A DNA stretch of 64,000 nt from Rugamonas rubra (GCF_900114705.1 NZ_FOTW01000012.1:146441-210440), one strand, 5' to 3'. Shown: positions 37,309 through 47,492, numbered from the stretch's first letter. Notes: generated by a model from the sequence alone, not told the origin. Made by a program: numbers and translations.

Positions 37309-39471
37309 ATGAACCTCGACACCTCCGCCAAGCCTGCCGGCCGTTTCAGCAACGGCATCGGACTGCAACTGTCGCTCAACAGCAAAATCTGCGCCGCCGC
37401 CACCGTGCTGGCCGTGCTCAGCCTGGGCATCACCGCCACCGTCATCGGCGTGCGCAGCAGCGCCAGCGCCGAGGCCGCCGCGATGGAGCTGGCGCGCACC
37501 TCGGCGCGCGAGGTGTCGGGCGCGCTGCAAAGCCGCATCGGCACCAACCTGGCGGCGGTGATCAACCTGGCAGGCGCCATGCGCGCCACGCGCGGCGCCA
37601 ACGCCGCCCTCTCGCGCGACCAGGTCAACGAGATGGTCAAGGCCACGCTGGGCGGCTCCGAGGACCTGATCGGCACCGCCGTCACCTGGGAGCCCAACGC
37701 GCTCGACGGCAAGGACGCCGAGTTCGCCGACAAGAAGCCGCTGTACGACGCCACCGGCCGCTTCATGCCCTATTGGACGCGCGGCGCCGGCGGCAAGCTC
37801 AACGTCGAGCCCATCGTGTTCGACAGCGCGCCGGGCGCCAACGACTGGTACGACATCCCCAAGCGCAGCGGCAAGGTGTTCTTCACCGAGCCCTACAACT
37901 ATCCGGTCGACGGCAAGAACGTGCTGATGGCCTCGCTGGTCGCGCCCATCCTGATCGAGGGCAAGTTCCAGGGCGTCGCCAGCAGCGACTTCATGCTGAC
38001 CCGCCTGAGCAAGATCTTGGCCGAGTTGAAGGTGATCGACGGCGCCAAGCTGAGCCTGATCTCCAACGGCGGCCTGTACGCCAGCAACCCCGTCGCCGAG
38101 CGCCTCGGCAAGAAGGCCGACGACATCCCCGAGGCCGGCCTGGCCGCCGTGCGTGCCGGCCAGAGCTACGAGTTCGCCGACGCCGGCGGCTACATCCACC
38201 TGCTGCAGCCGCTGTTCATCCACGCCGAGAGCGCGCCCTGGAGCGTGCGGCTGAGCTTCCCGAAAAGCGTCGCCACCGCCTCGGCGCGCGAGCTGCTGTG
38301 GTACACCCTGGCCGTCGCCCTGATCTGCGCCGTGGCCACCGCCGGCATCCTGATCGGCGTGGTCTACCGCCTGACCGCGCCGCTGCGCACCTTGGGCGCG
38401 GCGATGACCGACTTGTCCAGCGGCGAGGCCGACCTCGGCGTCAAGCTGGCCGTCAACGGCAAGGACGAGCTGGCCGTGATCGGCGCCGGCTTCAACGCCT
38501 TCGTCGAGAAGATCCACTGCGTGCTGCTCGAGGTGCGCGTCAGCGCCGAGAACGTGGCGCGCGGCAGCGCCGAGATCTCGCTCGGCAACAGCGACCTGTC
38601 GGCCCGCACCGAGCAGCAGGCCAGCGCGCTGGAGGAGACGGCCGCCTCGATCGAACAGCTGACCAGCACCGTCAAGGAAAACGCCGAGAACGCGCGCCAG
38701 GCCAACGAGCTGGCCGGCTCCGCCTCGGACGTGGCGCAGAAGAGCGGCGCCGTGGTGGCCCAGGTGGTCGACACCATGGCCTCGATCAACCAGTCGTCCA
38801 ACAAGATCGTCGACATCATCAGCGTGATCGACGGCATCGCCTTCCAAACCAATATCCTGGCCTTGAACGCGGCGGTCGAGGCGGCCCGCGCCGGTGAGCA
38901 GGGACGCGGCTTCGCCGTCGTCGCCAGCGAGGTGCGCAACCTGGCCCAGCGCAGCGCGGCGGCGGCCAAGGAGATCAAGGCCTTGATCGACGATTCGGTC
39001 GGCAAGGTGGCCATCGGCAGCAAGCTGGTCAACGAGGCCGGCAGCACGATGGACGAGGTGGTCAGCAGCGTGCGCCGGGTGACCGCGATCATGAGCGAGA
39101 TCACCGTCGCCACGCACGAGCAGAGCGAGGGCATCGCCCAGGTCAACCAGGCGATCACCCAGATGGACGGTGTGACACAGCAGAACGCCGCGTTGGTCGA
39201 GGAAGCGGCGGCGGCGGCCGAGAGCCTGCAGGAGCAGGCCCACCATCTGGCGCAGGCGGTCAGCGTGTTCAAGCTCGACGAGGGCAGGGCGGCGCCGCGC
39301 GTGCCGGCGCCGGCTTCCGCGCCGAAGCGCGCGCCGGCGGCCAAGGCCGCGCCGGTCAAGCTGGCGTCGGCGCGCCCGGCGCTCCGCCAGGTGGCGCCGG
39401 CCAAGCCGGTAGCGCGTCCCGCCGCCAAGGCCAAAGCGTCCAGCGCCGACAGCGAGTGGGAAGAGTTCTAA
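37309..39471 (+). CDS. Methyl-accepting chemotaxis protein with periplasmic Cache-type sensor
   Basis: A 720-residue chemoreceptor. Membrane segments near 26-45 and 327-352 flank a periplasmic PDC/Cache-like sensor ([34 protein letters not shown]). HAMP follows, then the signalling domain with [20 protein letters not shown] and [20 protein letters not shown]. An Ala/Lys/Pro-rich tether ends in EWEEF, which fits the aromatic pentapeptide that recruits CheR/CheB methylation enzymes. It is paired with the TorF porin gene and borders a nucleoside importer operon; the ligand is unknown. Confidence 0.94.
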   Translation: MNLDTSAKPAGRFSNGIGLQLSLNSKICAAATVLAVLSLGITATVIGVRSSASAEAAAMELARTSAREVSGALQSRIGTNLAAVINLAGAMRATRGANAALSRDQVNEMVKATLGGSEDLIGTAVTWEPNALDGKDAEFADKKPLYDATGRFMPYWTRGAGGKLNVEPIVFDSAPGANDWYDIPKRSGKVFFTEPYNYPVDGKNVLMASLVAPILIEGKFQGVASSDFMLTRLSKILAELKVIDGAKLSLISNGGLYASNPVAERLGKKADDIPEAGLAAVRAGQSYEFADAGGYIHLLQPLFIHAESAPWSVRLSFPKSVATASARELLWYTLAVALICAVATAGILIGVVYRLTAPLRTLGAAMTDLSSGEADLGVKLAVNGKDELAVIGAGFNAFVEKIHCVLLEVRVSAENVARGSAEISLGNSDLSARTEQQASALEETAASIEQLTSTVKENAENARQANELAGSASDVAQKSGAVVAQVVDTMASINQSSNKIVDIISVIDGIAFQTNILALNAAVEAARAGEQGRGFAVVASEVRNLAQRSAAAAKEIKALIDDSVGKVAIGSKLVNEAGSTMDEVVSSVRRVTAIMSEITVATHEQSEGIAQVNQAITQMDGVTQQNAALVEEAAAAAESLQEQAHHLAQAVSVFKLDEGRAAPRVPAPASAPKRAPAAKAAPVKLASARPALRQVAPAKPVARPAAKAKASSADSEWEEF

Positions 39472-39571
39472 GCGCGTGAGCGAGGGAGGGGGCGTTACGC
39501 CTCTTCCCCGCAGCGCGAGCAAATCGGTGGTTGGGCAGCGAAGGGCTGCGAGGGTCAGCAGCTGCGGGGGG

Positions 39572-39648
39572 CAGTGCCGACATTCGGACACGTCCTCAGC
39601 ATTGGCTTGGGACTGTATGGTTGAGCTCGTGTCCGAATGTCGGCACTG
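39572..39648. repeat. Long inverted repeat, 21-bp arms
   Basis: Arms CAGTGCCGACATTCGGACAC(G) and its exact complement enclose a 35-nt loop, in the gap between two convergent genes. It is a different family from the GGGTC palindromes and could act as a terminator or mobile hairpin. Confidence 0.75.
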
Positions 39649-39704
39649 ACCCCGGTTTTCCGTCCGTTGCGCCATGCAACATGCTGGATGCATCGCACAT
39701 GAAA

Positions 39705-39736
39705 ATGGCGGTCCGCATATTCTGCTGGACCGCCAT
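39705..39736 (-). terminator. Probable terminator of the BMP/nucleoside ABC operon
   Basis: A 10-bp stem ATGGCGGTCC / GGACCGCCAT with a 12-nt loop, followed on the minus strand by TTTTC, 22 bp past the permease stop. Confidence 0.6.
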
Positions 39737-39757
39737 CGGATACCTCTCAACTAGTCT

Positions 39758-40729
39758 TTAGCGCGACTTGACGAACGGCGTGCCCAAGGCCTTCGGCGCC
39801 ACCGACTTGGCCATCAGGCCGGCCAGCACGATCACCGTCACCACATACGGCACCATCTGGATCAGCGAGCCGGGAATGCGGCCGATGCCGGGCAGGTCGA
39901 CGCCCTCGATCTGGATCTGCACGGCGCCGAAGAAGCCGAACATCAAACAGCCGAGGAAGGTGTAGACGGGACGCCAGTTGCCGAACACCATGGCCGTCAA
40001 GGCCAGGTAGCCGGCGCCGGCCGACATGTCGCGCAGGAAGAAGCCGCTCTGCACGATGGCCAGGTAGGCGCCCGAGAACGAGCACAGCACGCCGGCCACC
40101 AGCATCGCCATGTAGCGCTGCCGCTCGACGCTGACGCCGGCCGCGTCGGCGGCGTGCGGGTTCTCGCCGCAGGCGCGCAGGCGCAGGCCGAAGCGGCTGT
40201 GGTACAGCACCCAGTGCACCAGCGGCACCAGGCCGAAGGCCAGGTACACCAGCACCGAGTGGCCGCCGATCAAATGCCCGTACAGCCAGCCGATGAAGGG
40301 GATGCCCTCGACGGCGGCGCTGCCCGGCAGCACCACGTCGAACAAGCGCGCCTGGCCCAGGTCCGGCGTGCGGCCGCCCTGTTGGAAGAAGAACTGCGCC
40401 ACCACGAAGGTCAGCCCGCTCATGGCGATGTTGATGGCGATGCCGGCCACCAGCTGGTTGCCCTTTTGCGTGATGCTGACGTAGCCCTGCAGCGTGGCCA
40501 GGGCCACCGAGACCAGCACGCCGGCGGCCACGCCGTACCACGGGTTCTGCGTGGCGAAGGCCACCGCCGCCGAGGTGAAGGCGCTGGCCAAAATCTTGCC
40601 CTCCAGGCCGATGTCGATCACGCCGGAGCGCTCGGCGAACAGGCCGGCCATGGCGGCGAAGATGAGCACCGGCGCGTTGCGCACGGTCGATACCAGAATG
40701 CTGGCGAAGTGGAAGTCGTCGAATGTCAT
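39758..40729 (-). CDS. ABC transporter permease, nucleoside (BMP/PnrA) type, NupQ-like
   Basis: A 323-residue multi-spanning permease of the RbsC-like family that accompanies BMP-type binding proteins. Seen are PVLIFAAMAGLFAERSGVID, the cytoplasmic loop motif LRACGENPHAADAAGVSVER, and TAMVFGNWRPVYTFLG. It is last in the operon binding protein-ATPase-permease-permease, 10 bp after the other permease. Family transporters import nucleosides such as guanosine, inosine or uridine. Confidence 0.92.
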   Translation of the reverse strand: MTFDDFHFASILVSTVRNAPVLIFAAMAGLFAERSGVIDIGLEGKILASAFTSAAVAFATQNPWYGVAAGVLVSVALATLQGYVSITQKGNQLVAGIAINIAMSGLTFVVAQFFFQQGGRTPDLGQARLFDVVLPGSAAVEGIPFIGWLYGHLIGGHSVLVYLAFGLVPLVHWVLYHSRFGLRLRACGENPHAADAAGVSVERQRYMAMLVAGVLCSFSGAYLAIVQSGFFLRDMSAGAGYLALTAMVFGNWRPVYTFLGCLMFGFFGAVQIQIEGVDLPGIGRIPGSLIQMVPYVVTVIVLAGLMAKSVAPKALGTPFVKSR

Positions 40730-40739
40730 GATGGTTCCC

Positions 40740-41822
40740 TTATGCCTTGCCGCGCTTGAGCAGGGCGCCTATCGCCGGCGCGTAGAAGTTCTCCATGGCG
40801 CCGCAGAACAGGATGATCAGGCCTTGGATAAAGATGAAGGTTTCGGTCGGAATATTCGGTTTTTCCAGCGACAGGTCGAAGCCGCCCTGGATCAGCGCGC
40901 CGAACAGCACGGCCGACAGGAAGATGCCGACCGGGTGCTGGCGCCCCATCAGCGCGATGGCGATGCCGACGAAGCCGGCGCCGCCGACGAAGTTCAAACT
41001 CAGGTAGTGGGTCGAGCCCATGATGGAGTTGACCGAGCCGAGGCCGGCCAGCGCGCCCGAGATCAGCATGACGGTGATGATCATCTTGCCGATGCGGATG
41101 CCGGCATAGTGCGCGGCGTGCTGGTTCAAGCCGGTGGCGCGCAGCTTGAAGCCCCAGGCGGAACGCTTGACCATCAACCCGTACACGGCCAGCGCGCCTA
41201 TCGCCAGCAGGAAGCTGATGTTGAGCGGCGTCTCGCCGAGGATGGGGAACCAGGTGTTCAGCCGCGGCATGGCGCCGCTGTCGGCGAAGGCGCGACTGGC
41301 GGTGTTTTGCTCGCCGGCCGGAATCAGGTATTTGACGATGATGAAGTTCATCAGCGAGGCGCAGATGAAGTTGAACATGATCGTCGTCACCACCACGTGG
41401 CTGCCGCGCTTGGCCTGCAGGTAGCCGGGCAGGAAGCCCCACAGCGCGCCGAACAGCGCGGCGCCGCCCATCGCCACGGGAATCAGCGCCCAGGCCGGCA
41501 GCGAGCCGTCGAAGGCCAGCATGGCCAGGGTCAGACCCAGGCCGCCGAAGTACATCTGGCCCTCGGAGCCGATGTTGAACAGACCGGCCTGCATGGCGAT
41601 CGACACCGACAGACCGGTGAAGATGAAGGTCGAGGCGTAGAACAGGGTGTAGCTCAGCCCCTCGGGGTTGATGATGGCGCTGTTGATCAAAATGCCCAGC
41701 GACTCGGCCGGGTTTTCACCGAGCAGATAGATCACCAGGGCGGCCACCAGCAGCGCCGACAGCAGATTCAAAACGGGCAGGACGAAGGCGCTCGCCCAGC
41801 GTGGCAGGTCGTGGTTGTTCAT
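40740..41822 (-). CDS. ABC transporter permease, nucleoside (BMP/PnrA) type, NupP-like
   Basis: A 360-residue permease, the second membrane subunit of the importer. Family features are the NIGSEGQMYFGGLGLTLAML block, the coupling-helix motif FKLRATGLNQHAAHYAGIRI and GAGFVGIAIALMGRQHPVGI. Its start overlaps the ATPase stop by 4 bp (ATGA), indicating coupled translation and fixed stoichiometry. Confidence 0.92.
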   Translation of the reverse strand: MNNHDLPRWASAFVLPVLNLLSALLVAALVIYLLGENPAESLGILINSAIINPEGLSYTLFYASTFIFTGLSVSIAMQAGLFNIGSEGQMYFGGLGLTLAMLAFDGSLPAWALIPVAMGGAALFGALWGFLPGYLQAKRGSHVVVTTIMFNFICASLMNFIIVKYLIPAGEQNTASRAFADSGAMPRLNTWFPILGETPLNISFLLAIGALAVYGLMVKRSAWGFKLRATGLNQHAAHYAGIRIGKMIITVMLISGALAGLGSVNSIMGSTHYLSLNFVGGAGFVGIAIALMGRQHPVGIFLSAVLFGALIQGGFDLSLEKPNIPTETFIFIQGLIILFCGAMENFYAPAIGALLKRGKA

Positions 41823-43348
41823 GATTTGTGCATCCCGCCCATCAGCAAGCCGATGCGGGTGGTGTCGAATTCTTCAATTTTCAGTTCGCCGGTGATGCGG
41901 CCGCCGCACATGACGAGGATGCGGTCGGCCAGCGCCCGCACCTCCTCCAGCTCGACCGACACCAGCAGGATCGCCACGCCGCTATCGCGCAGCGCCAGCA
42001 GTTGTTTGTGGATGCTTTCGATGGTGCCGATGTCGACGCCGCGGGTCGGCTGGCCGACCAGCATCAGCTTCGGTTGCGCCAGCACCTCGCGGGCGATCAC
42101 CACCTTCTGCTGGTTGCCGCCGGAGAGCAGGCCGATGCGCAGGTCGCCGTTGGCCGGCCGCACGTCGAAGGTCTTCATCAGCTCGGCGCAGCGCGCCGCG
42201 ATGGCCTTGAAGTCGAACAGGCCCCAGCGGTTCTTCAGCTTGTCCTGGTAGCCCAGGATGGTGTTGTGCATCACCGAGAAGCTTTTCACCACGCCGTCGC
42301 GCAGCCGGTCCTCGGGAATGTGGGCGATGCCCAGTTCGCGGAACTCCAGCGGCAGGCCGTCGGCGTCGGAACGCTTGGCGAAGGGCAGGTCCTTGCCCTC
42401 GAAGCGCAGCTGGCCCGAGGTGGGCAGGCGCATGCCGGACAAAATCTCCATCAACTCGCTCTGGCCGTTGCCGGACACGCCGGCGATGGCGACGATCTCG
42501 CCGGCGCGCAGCGTGAAGCCGATGTCCGTCAACAGCTTGACCTGCTGCGCGTCCTGCAGCTGCAGGCCGCTCACTTCCAACATCGGCGCGCCCGGCTTGT
42601 AGGGCGCGCGCGGCAGGTTGTTCTCGATCGGCCGGCCCACCATCATGTTGGCCAGCTCCTCCTTCGAGGTGCCGGCGGTGGCCACGGCGCCGACCACGCG
42701 GCCGCCGCGCATCACGGTGACGGTGTCGGTGATGTCGAGGATCTCCTGCAGCTTGTGGGTGATCAGCACGATGGTCTTGCCCTGCTCCTTGAACAGGCGC
42801 AGGATCTCGAACAGCGAGGCGGTCTCCTGCGCGGTCAGCACGGCGGTCGGCTCGTCCAAAATCAGAATGTTGGCGCTGCGGTAGATCTGCTTGAGGATCT
42901 CGACGCGCTGCTGCGCCCCCACCGACAAGTCGGAGATGGTGGCCAGCGGGTCGACGTCGAGCCGGTAGCGCTGGCAGATCTCGCGCAGCTTGGCCTCGGT
43001 GGTGCTGCGGTGGCGCGCCAGCTGGAAGCCGCCCTCGGTGCCGAGCATGACGTTGTCGAGCACCGTCATGTTCTCGACCAGCATGAAGTGCTGGTGCACC
43101 ATGCCGATGCCCAGGCGGATCGCCTCCTGGCTGTTGCGGATCTGTTGGACCTGGCCGTCGAGCAGGAGATCGCCGCCGTCGGCGCGATAGTAACCGTACA
43201 GGATGCTCATCAGGGTCGATTTGCCGGCGCCGTTTTCCCCCACCAGGCCGTGGATCGAGCCCTTGGCGATGGTGAAGTTGACGTCCGTGTTCGCCTTCAC
43301 ATGTCCAAAGTGCTTGGAGATGTTGCGAAATTCTACAGCTGGCTGCAT
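41819..43348 (-). CDS. ABC transporter ATP-binding protein, nucleoside type, with two ATPase domains
   Basis: A 509-residue fused double ATPase. The first domain has Walker A GENGAGKST and signature LSVGAQQRVEIL, the second GVSGNGQSE in place of a strict Walker A and LSGGNQQKVVIAREV, the usual asymmetry of sugar/nucleoside importers. The start is taken as the ATG of MQPAVEFRNISKHFG; a TTG 21 bases upstream is in frame but lies against an intercistronic hairpin. It powers the two permeases downstream. Confidence 0.93.
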   Translation of the reverse strand: MQPAVEFRNISKHFGHVKANTDVNFTIAKGSIHGLVGENGAGKSTLMSILYGYYRADGGDLLLDGQVQQIRNSQEAIRLGIGMVHQHFMLVENMTVLDNVMLGTEGGFQLARHRSTTEAKLREICQRYRLDVDPLATISDLSVGAQQRVEILKQIYRSANILILDEPTAVLTAQETASLFEILRLFKEQGKTIVLITHKLQEILDITDTVTVMRGGRVVGAVATAGTSKEELANMMVGRPIENNLPRAPYKPGAPMLEVSGLQLQDAQQVKLLTDIGFTLRAGEIVAIAGVSGNGQSELMEILSGMRLPTSGQLRFEGKDLPFAKRSDADGLPLEFRELGIAHIPEDRLRDGVVKSFSVMHNTILGYQDKLKNRWGLFDFKAIAARCAELMKTFDVRPANGDLRIGLLSGGNQQKVVIAREVLAQPKLMLVGQPTRGVDIGTIESIHKQLLALRDSGVAILLVSVELEEVRALADRILVMCGGRITGELKIEEFDTTRIGLLMGGMHKS

Positions 43349-43367
43349 AGGATCGATTTTAATTAAC

Positions 43368-43403
43368 AACGCGCCGCGCGGGGACGGACCCCGGCGGCGC
43401 GTT
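43368..43403 (-). promoter_or_regulatory. Intercistronic hairpin between binding-protein and ATPase genes
   Basis: Outer arms AACGCGCCGC / GCGGCGCGTT and inner arms CGGGG / CCCCG form one long GC-rich stem. It follows the binding-protein stop and could protect that upstream message or stop part of transcription, giving excess binding protein over membrane subunits. Confidence 0.6.
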
Positions 43404-43421
43404 CAGTGGTGAAGAGGGGAA

Positions 43422-44417
43422 TTAAACCGGGCAGCTATTGCCGACGCGATAGTCGATGACCTTGATTTTGCCGTCGATGATGTCCTTGCGCGCACCCAGT
43501 ACACGCTTCTCGATCTCGGGGGTGATCAGCTTGCGGTTGTGCGCGTCGAGCGCCCAGTCGACGCCGCCTTCCTTCAGGCCCTTGGCGGTGACGCCGGCCT
43601 TCCAGGTGCCGGCCTTCATCTGCATGAAGGAGTCGTAGACGGCGTTGTCGACCCGCTTGACCATCGAGGTCAGCATGGTGCCCGGGTACAGGTGGTTCTG
43701 GTTCGAGTCGACGCCGATGGCCAGCTTGCCCTTTTCCTTGGCCGTTTGCAGCGTGCCCATGCCGCTGCCGCCGGCCACGGCGAACACCACGTCAACGCCA
43801 CGGTCGAACTGCGAACGGGCCAGCTCGCCGCCCTTGGCCGGATCGTTCCAGGCGCTGGAGGTGGTGCCGACCATGTTCTGCGTCACCTCGACCTTGGGCG
43901 AGACGGCCTTGGCGCCCTGCGTGTAGCCGCAGGCGAAGGTGCGGATCAGCGGAATGTCGATGCCACCGATGAAACCGAGCTTCTTGCTCTTGGACGCCAT
44001 GGCGGCGGCCACGCCGACCAGGTAGGAGCCTTCTTCTTCCTTGAAGGTCACCGAGTTGACGTTCGCGCCCTGGGCCACGCCGTCGATCAGCACGAAGCGC
44101 ACCTTGGGGAACTCCTTGGCGACCTTTTGCACGGCTTGGGTCTGGGCGAAGCCGATCGAGGCGATCAGGTCGAGGTTTTTGCGCGCCAGGCCGCGCAGCA
44201 CTTGCTCGGCTTGGGTGTCGCTGGAGGCTTGCACCTCGATGAATTTGATGTTGGTTTCCTTCTGGAAGCGCGTGGCGCCTTCAAAAGCGGACTGGTTGAA
44301 CGACTTGTCGAACTTGCCGCCTGCGTCATACACGATGCCCATTTTTGGGTCAGCCGCGGACGCTTGGGCAGCAACGAACAATGCTGCTATCGTCAAACTA
44401 AATTGTGTAAGTTTCAT
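43422..44417 (-). CDS. BMP/PnrA-family nucleoside-binding periplasmic protein
   Basis: A 331-residue exported binding protein (signal peptide ends ASA-A) that should deliver nucleosides to the ABC importer encoded downstream. BMP family motifs are GIVYDAGGKFDKSFNQSAFEG, IASIGFAQTQAVQKVAKEFP, GFIGGIDIPLIRTFACGYTQ and GVDSNQNHLYPGTMLTSMVK. It lacks a lipobox, unlike the lipoprotein members of Gram-positives and spirochaetes. It is the first gene of the operon. Confidence 0.93.
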   Translation of the reverse strand: MKLTQFSLTIAALFVAAQASAADPKMGIVYDAGGKFDKSFNQSAFEGATRFQKETNIKFIEVQASSDTQAEQVLRGLARKNLDLIASIGFAQTQAVQKVAKEFPKVRFVLIDGVAQGANVNSVTFKEEEGSYLVGVAAAMASKSKKLGFIGGIDIPLIRTFACGYTQGAKAVSPKVEVTQNMVGTTSSAWNDPAKGGELARSQFDRGVDVVFAVAGGSGMGTLQTAKEKGKLAIGVDSNQNHLYPGTMLTSMVKRVDNAVYDSFMQMKAGTWKAGVTAKGLKEGGVDWALDAHNRKLITPEIEKRVLGARKDIIDGKIKVIDYRVGNSCPV

Positions 44418-45167
44418 GAATTGGCTCCTGGAAGTTCGATATTGTATATTTTTATTGGGCTAAACATCTAATCCGGCCCCCGCCGGGGCGCCGAAACGCT
44501 GATTTTTAGAGGGCTGCCTCGGGGTAGGCGGCGCCGCGAGCATGCCTATTGCGCAAAAACTTGTTCAACCACCATCAAAAAAACCGCCGGCGGGAAAAAG
44601 CCGCCGGCCGCCGGATTATTGTCAAAAATAAAACAAGCGAGAGTTGGTGTTGGTCGCGCCCTGGTCCGCCGCGCCCGATGTGGTGCCACCGCAACAGCGC
44701 CGGCGCCGCCGCGCGCCGCGCCGGAGTGTGGTTTTTTGGCCAGTTTGACCCAAAAACCACATTGTTTGCCCGCCCCCGCCGGCCCGTCGCGGCACTGTTC
44801 CCGCGCCGCCGCGATGGCCTGTTCGGCTCCCCCGGCGGACGGCGGGCATGTCCACCAGCCCCTTGCGGGCGTTGCCGTCGACCGGCGGACGCGCAATGCC
44901 GACAACTATGCACAGGATTTATATGTTCGACAAATACGTTTTTATTTGCCTATTTATATGAAATACATATGAATAAATACCTGGAGGAAGTAATTTCCTG
45001 TCAATTTTTATCATGCTAGCATTTCCGAAGCCGTAGTTTTTGCAAACTGCCTGGTGGATAATTTGACATCTTCCCGGCCCTCCCGGCGCCGGCCCGTCGT
45101 CCGACGCGGCCCGCCCGGCACGGCGGCACCCAATTTAATCCACGCACACCCCTGAGGGAGTTGGTCC
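44418..45167. other. Divergent promoter region between nucleoside importer and TonB receptor
   Basis: A 750-bp gap without a supported gene. A GC-rich middle (about 44640-44900) is flanked by AT-rich ends that should hold the two promoters. ATTTATATG occurs at 44917-44925 and again at 44952-44960, the second within an imperfect inverted repeat, recalling the conserved block at 25339 and 53215. A 9-bp inverted repeat GTGGTTTTT / AAAAACCAC lies at 44728-44760. Confidence 0.5.
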
Positions 45168-47438
45168 ATGATGAAGAACCAGACACACCGCTTCGCCGCC
45201 CGTTCGCTGATCGCCCTGGCGGTCGCCGCCGCCTTCCCGCAGTCGGCCGCCTGGGCCGCCGACGCTGCCGCCGACAGTGACACCGCCGCCGCGCCGGCCG
45301 CCAAGGGCCAGGCCGGCCAGCTGGAAACGGTCATCGTCACCGCCCAGCGGCGCGCCGAGAACATCAAGGACGTGCCGATGGCCATCACCACCTTGAAGGG
45401 CGACAAGCTCGACGTGCTGACCTCGGGCGGCCAGGACATCCGCTTCCTGTCGGGCCGCTCGCCCAGCCTGAACGTCGAGTCCGACTACGGCCGCTCCTTC
45501 CCGCGCTTCTACATCCGCGGCCAGGGCAACACCGACTTCGACCTGAACGCCTCGCAGCCGGTCGGCCTGGTGGTCGACGACATCGTGCAGGAAAGCCCGA
45601 TGCTGAAGGGCTTCCCGGTGTTCGACGTGGACCAGGTCGAGGTGCTGCGCGGACCGCAGGGCACGCTGTTCGGCCGCAACTCGCCGGCCGGCGTGATCAA
45701 GTTCGACTCGGCCAAGCCGGTCTTCAAGACCGAGGGCTACGCCACGCTCGGCCTGGGCAACTACGGCGCCAAGAACGCCGAGGGCGCCTACAACCTGCCG
45801 CTCAGCGACACCGTCGCGCTGCGCCTGTCGCTGCAATCGCAGAACCGCGACAACCGCGTCCACAACAGCCTGCCCAACGCCATCGCCCGCGACTTCGAGG
45901 GCTACCACGACCACGCCGCCCGCCTGCAACTGCTGGTCAAGCCGAGCAAGGACTTCAGCGCGCTGCTCAACCTGCACGGCCGCAACATGAACGGCAACGC
46001 CACGCTGTTCCGCGCCAACACGATCAAGAAGGGCACCAGCGACCTGGTCGACGGCTTCAACTACGACGACTATCCGACCGACGGCGCCAACACCCAGCAC
46101 CTGCGCACCAAGGGCGCCAACCTGCGCCTGCGCTGGGACCTCGACGGCCTGACCGTGCATTCGATCAGCGGCTACGAGAGCGCCGACTTCTACAGCCGCG
46201 CCGACGTCGACGGCGGCTACGGCGCCGCCTACGCGCTGCCGATGGGGCCGGGCGTGATCCCCTTCGCCCTCGACACCGCCGACCTGCTGCCCGACCACAA
46301 GCAGCTGACCCAGGAAGTGCGCGTGGAATCGAACTACAAGGGGCCGCTGCAGTGGATCGCCGGCCTGTTCTACTTCAAGGAGGACATGCAGATCGACAGC
46401 ATCTCCTTCGACACCTTCGCCCCCGGCCATCCGCAAAACGCCGCCTACTCGCAGCAGAACCAGACGGCGCGCTCGTGGGCCGCCTTCGGCTCGCTCAACT
46501 ACACCGTCAGCGACAAGCTCAAGCTGCGCGGCGGCCTGCGCTACACCAGCGACAAGAAAGAGTTCGCCGCCAAGCGCGTCGACGGCATCACCGCCGGGCC
46601 GTTCCAGGTCAACCGCGACTCGTCGAACGTGAGCTGGGACGCCTCCGGCACCTACGAGCTGGACAAGAACACCAACCTGTTCGGCCGCGTCGCCACCGGC
46701 TACCGCGCGCCGTCCATCCAGGGCCGCCTGTACGGCCTGACCGACCGGCCGACCGTGGCCAACGCCGAGAAGGTGCTGTCGGCCGAAGCCGGCATCAAGC
46801 AGGACCTGTTCGACAAGCGCGCCCGCCTGTCGGCCAGCGTGTTCCAGTACCGCGTCACCGACAAACAGCTCACCGCCGGCAGCGGCAGCATCAACCAGAA
46901 CCAGTTGATCAACGCCGACAAGGTGGTCGGCCAGGGCGTCGAGCTGGACTTCCAGGCCAACCTGTCGGACTCGCTGCGGCTGACCGTCGGCGGCAGCTAC
47001 AACCATACCGAGATCAAGGACGACAAGCTGTTCATCAGCTACTGCGGCGGCCCGTGCACGCCGACCAACCCGGCCGGACCGTCGGCCGGCACCTCGCGCG
47101 TCGACGGCAACCCGCTGCCGCGCGCGCCCCAGTGGCAGGGCAACTTCACCCTGCGCTACAGCACCGCCATGGGCGACGGCGAGTTCTTCGCCTTCACCGA
47201 CTGGGCCTACCGCAGCAGCTACAATATGTTCCTGTACGCGGCCAAGGAGTACAAGGCCAAGTCGCTCACCGAGGGCGGCCTGCGGGTCGGCTACAAGTGG
47301 GACCGCTACGAGGTGGCGGCCTTCGCCCGCAACATCACCGACCAGGTGCAGGCGGTCGGCGCGATCGACATCAACAACCTGGCGGCCATCACCAACGAGC
47401 CGCGCACCTTGGGCGTGCAGTTCAAGACCAGCTTCTAA
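45168..47438 (+). CDS. TonB-dependent outer-membrane receptor
   Basis: A 756-residue receptor: signal peptide, TonB box ETVIVTAQRR near residue 52, plug domain with FYIRGQGNTDFD and VDQVEVLRGPQGTLFGRNSP, and a 22-strand-type barrel ending TLGVQFKTSF. Divergent from the nucleoside ABC importer, whose substrates it may bring across the outer membrane; this is inference from position only, as receptors of this group take up many carbohydrates and cofactors. A strong terminator follows. Confidence 0.9.
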   Translation: MMKNQTHRFAARSLIALAVAAAFPQSAAWAADAAADSDTAAAPAAKGQAGQLETVIVTAQRRAENIKDVPMAITTLKGDKLDVLTSGGQDIRFLSGRSPSLNVESDYGRSFPRFYIRGQGNTDFDLNASQPVGLVVDDIVQESPMLKGFPVFDVDQVEVLRGPQGTLFGRNSPAGVIKFDSAKPVFKTEGYATLGLGNYGAKNAEGAYNLPLSDTVALRLSLQSQNRDNRVHNSLPNAIARDFEGYHDHAARLQLLVKPSKDFSALLNLHGRNMNGNATLFRANTIKKGTSDLVDGFNYDDYPTDGANTQHLRTKGANLRLRWDLDGLTVHSISGYESADFYSRADVDGGYGAAYALPMGPGVIPFALDTADLLPDHKQLTQEVRVESNYKGPLQWIAGLFYFKEDMQIDSISFDTFAPGHPQNAAYSQQNQTARSWAAFGSLNYTVSDKLKLRGGLRYTSDKKEFAAKRVDGITAGPFQVNRDSSNVSWDASGTYELDKNTNLFGRVATGYRAPSIQGRLYGLTDRPTVANAEKVLSAEAGIKQDLFDKRARLSASVFQYRVTDKQLTAGSGSINQNQLINADKVVGQGVELDFQANLSDSLRLTVGGSYNHTEIKDDKLFISYCGGPCTPTNPAGPSAGTSRVDGNPLPRAPQWQGNFTLRYSTAMGDGEFFAFTDWAYRSSYNMFLYAAKEYKAKSLTEGGLRVGYKWDRYEVAAFARNITDQVQAVGAIDINNLAAITNEPRTLGVQFKTSF

Positions 47439-47452
47439 GCCGGCCGGTAAAA

Positions 47453-47492
47453 CAAAAAAGCCCGCGCGTCGCCCGACGCGCGGGCTTTTTTG
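47453..47492. terminator. Strong bidirectional terminator after the TonB receptor
   Basis: An 18-bp stem with core CCCGCGCGTC / GACGCGCGGG, a 4-nt loop, and A6/T6 runs on its two sides. Confidence 0.93.

Noticed and set aside
44728..44760. Inverted repeat GTGGTTTTT / AAAAACCAC in the importer-receptor gap, considered as a small RNA terminator.
   Set aside because: No promoter or adjoining transcript could be identified; too little to call an RNA gene.
43422..45167. Purine riboswitch before the nucleoside importer or receptor.
   Set aside because: No conserved riboswitch core was recognisable and the class is not typical of betaproteobacteria.
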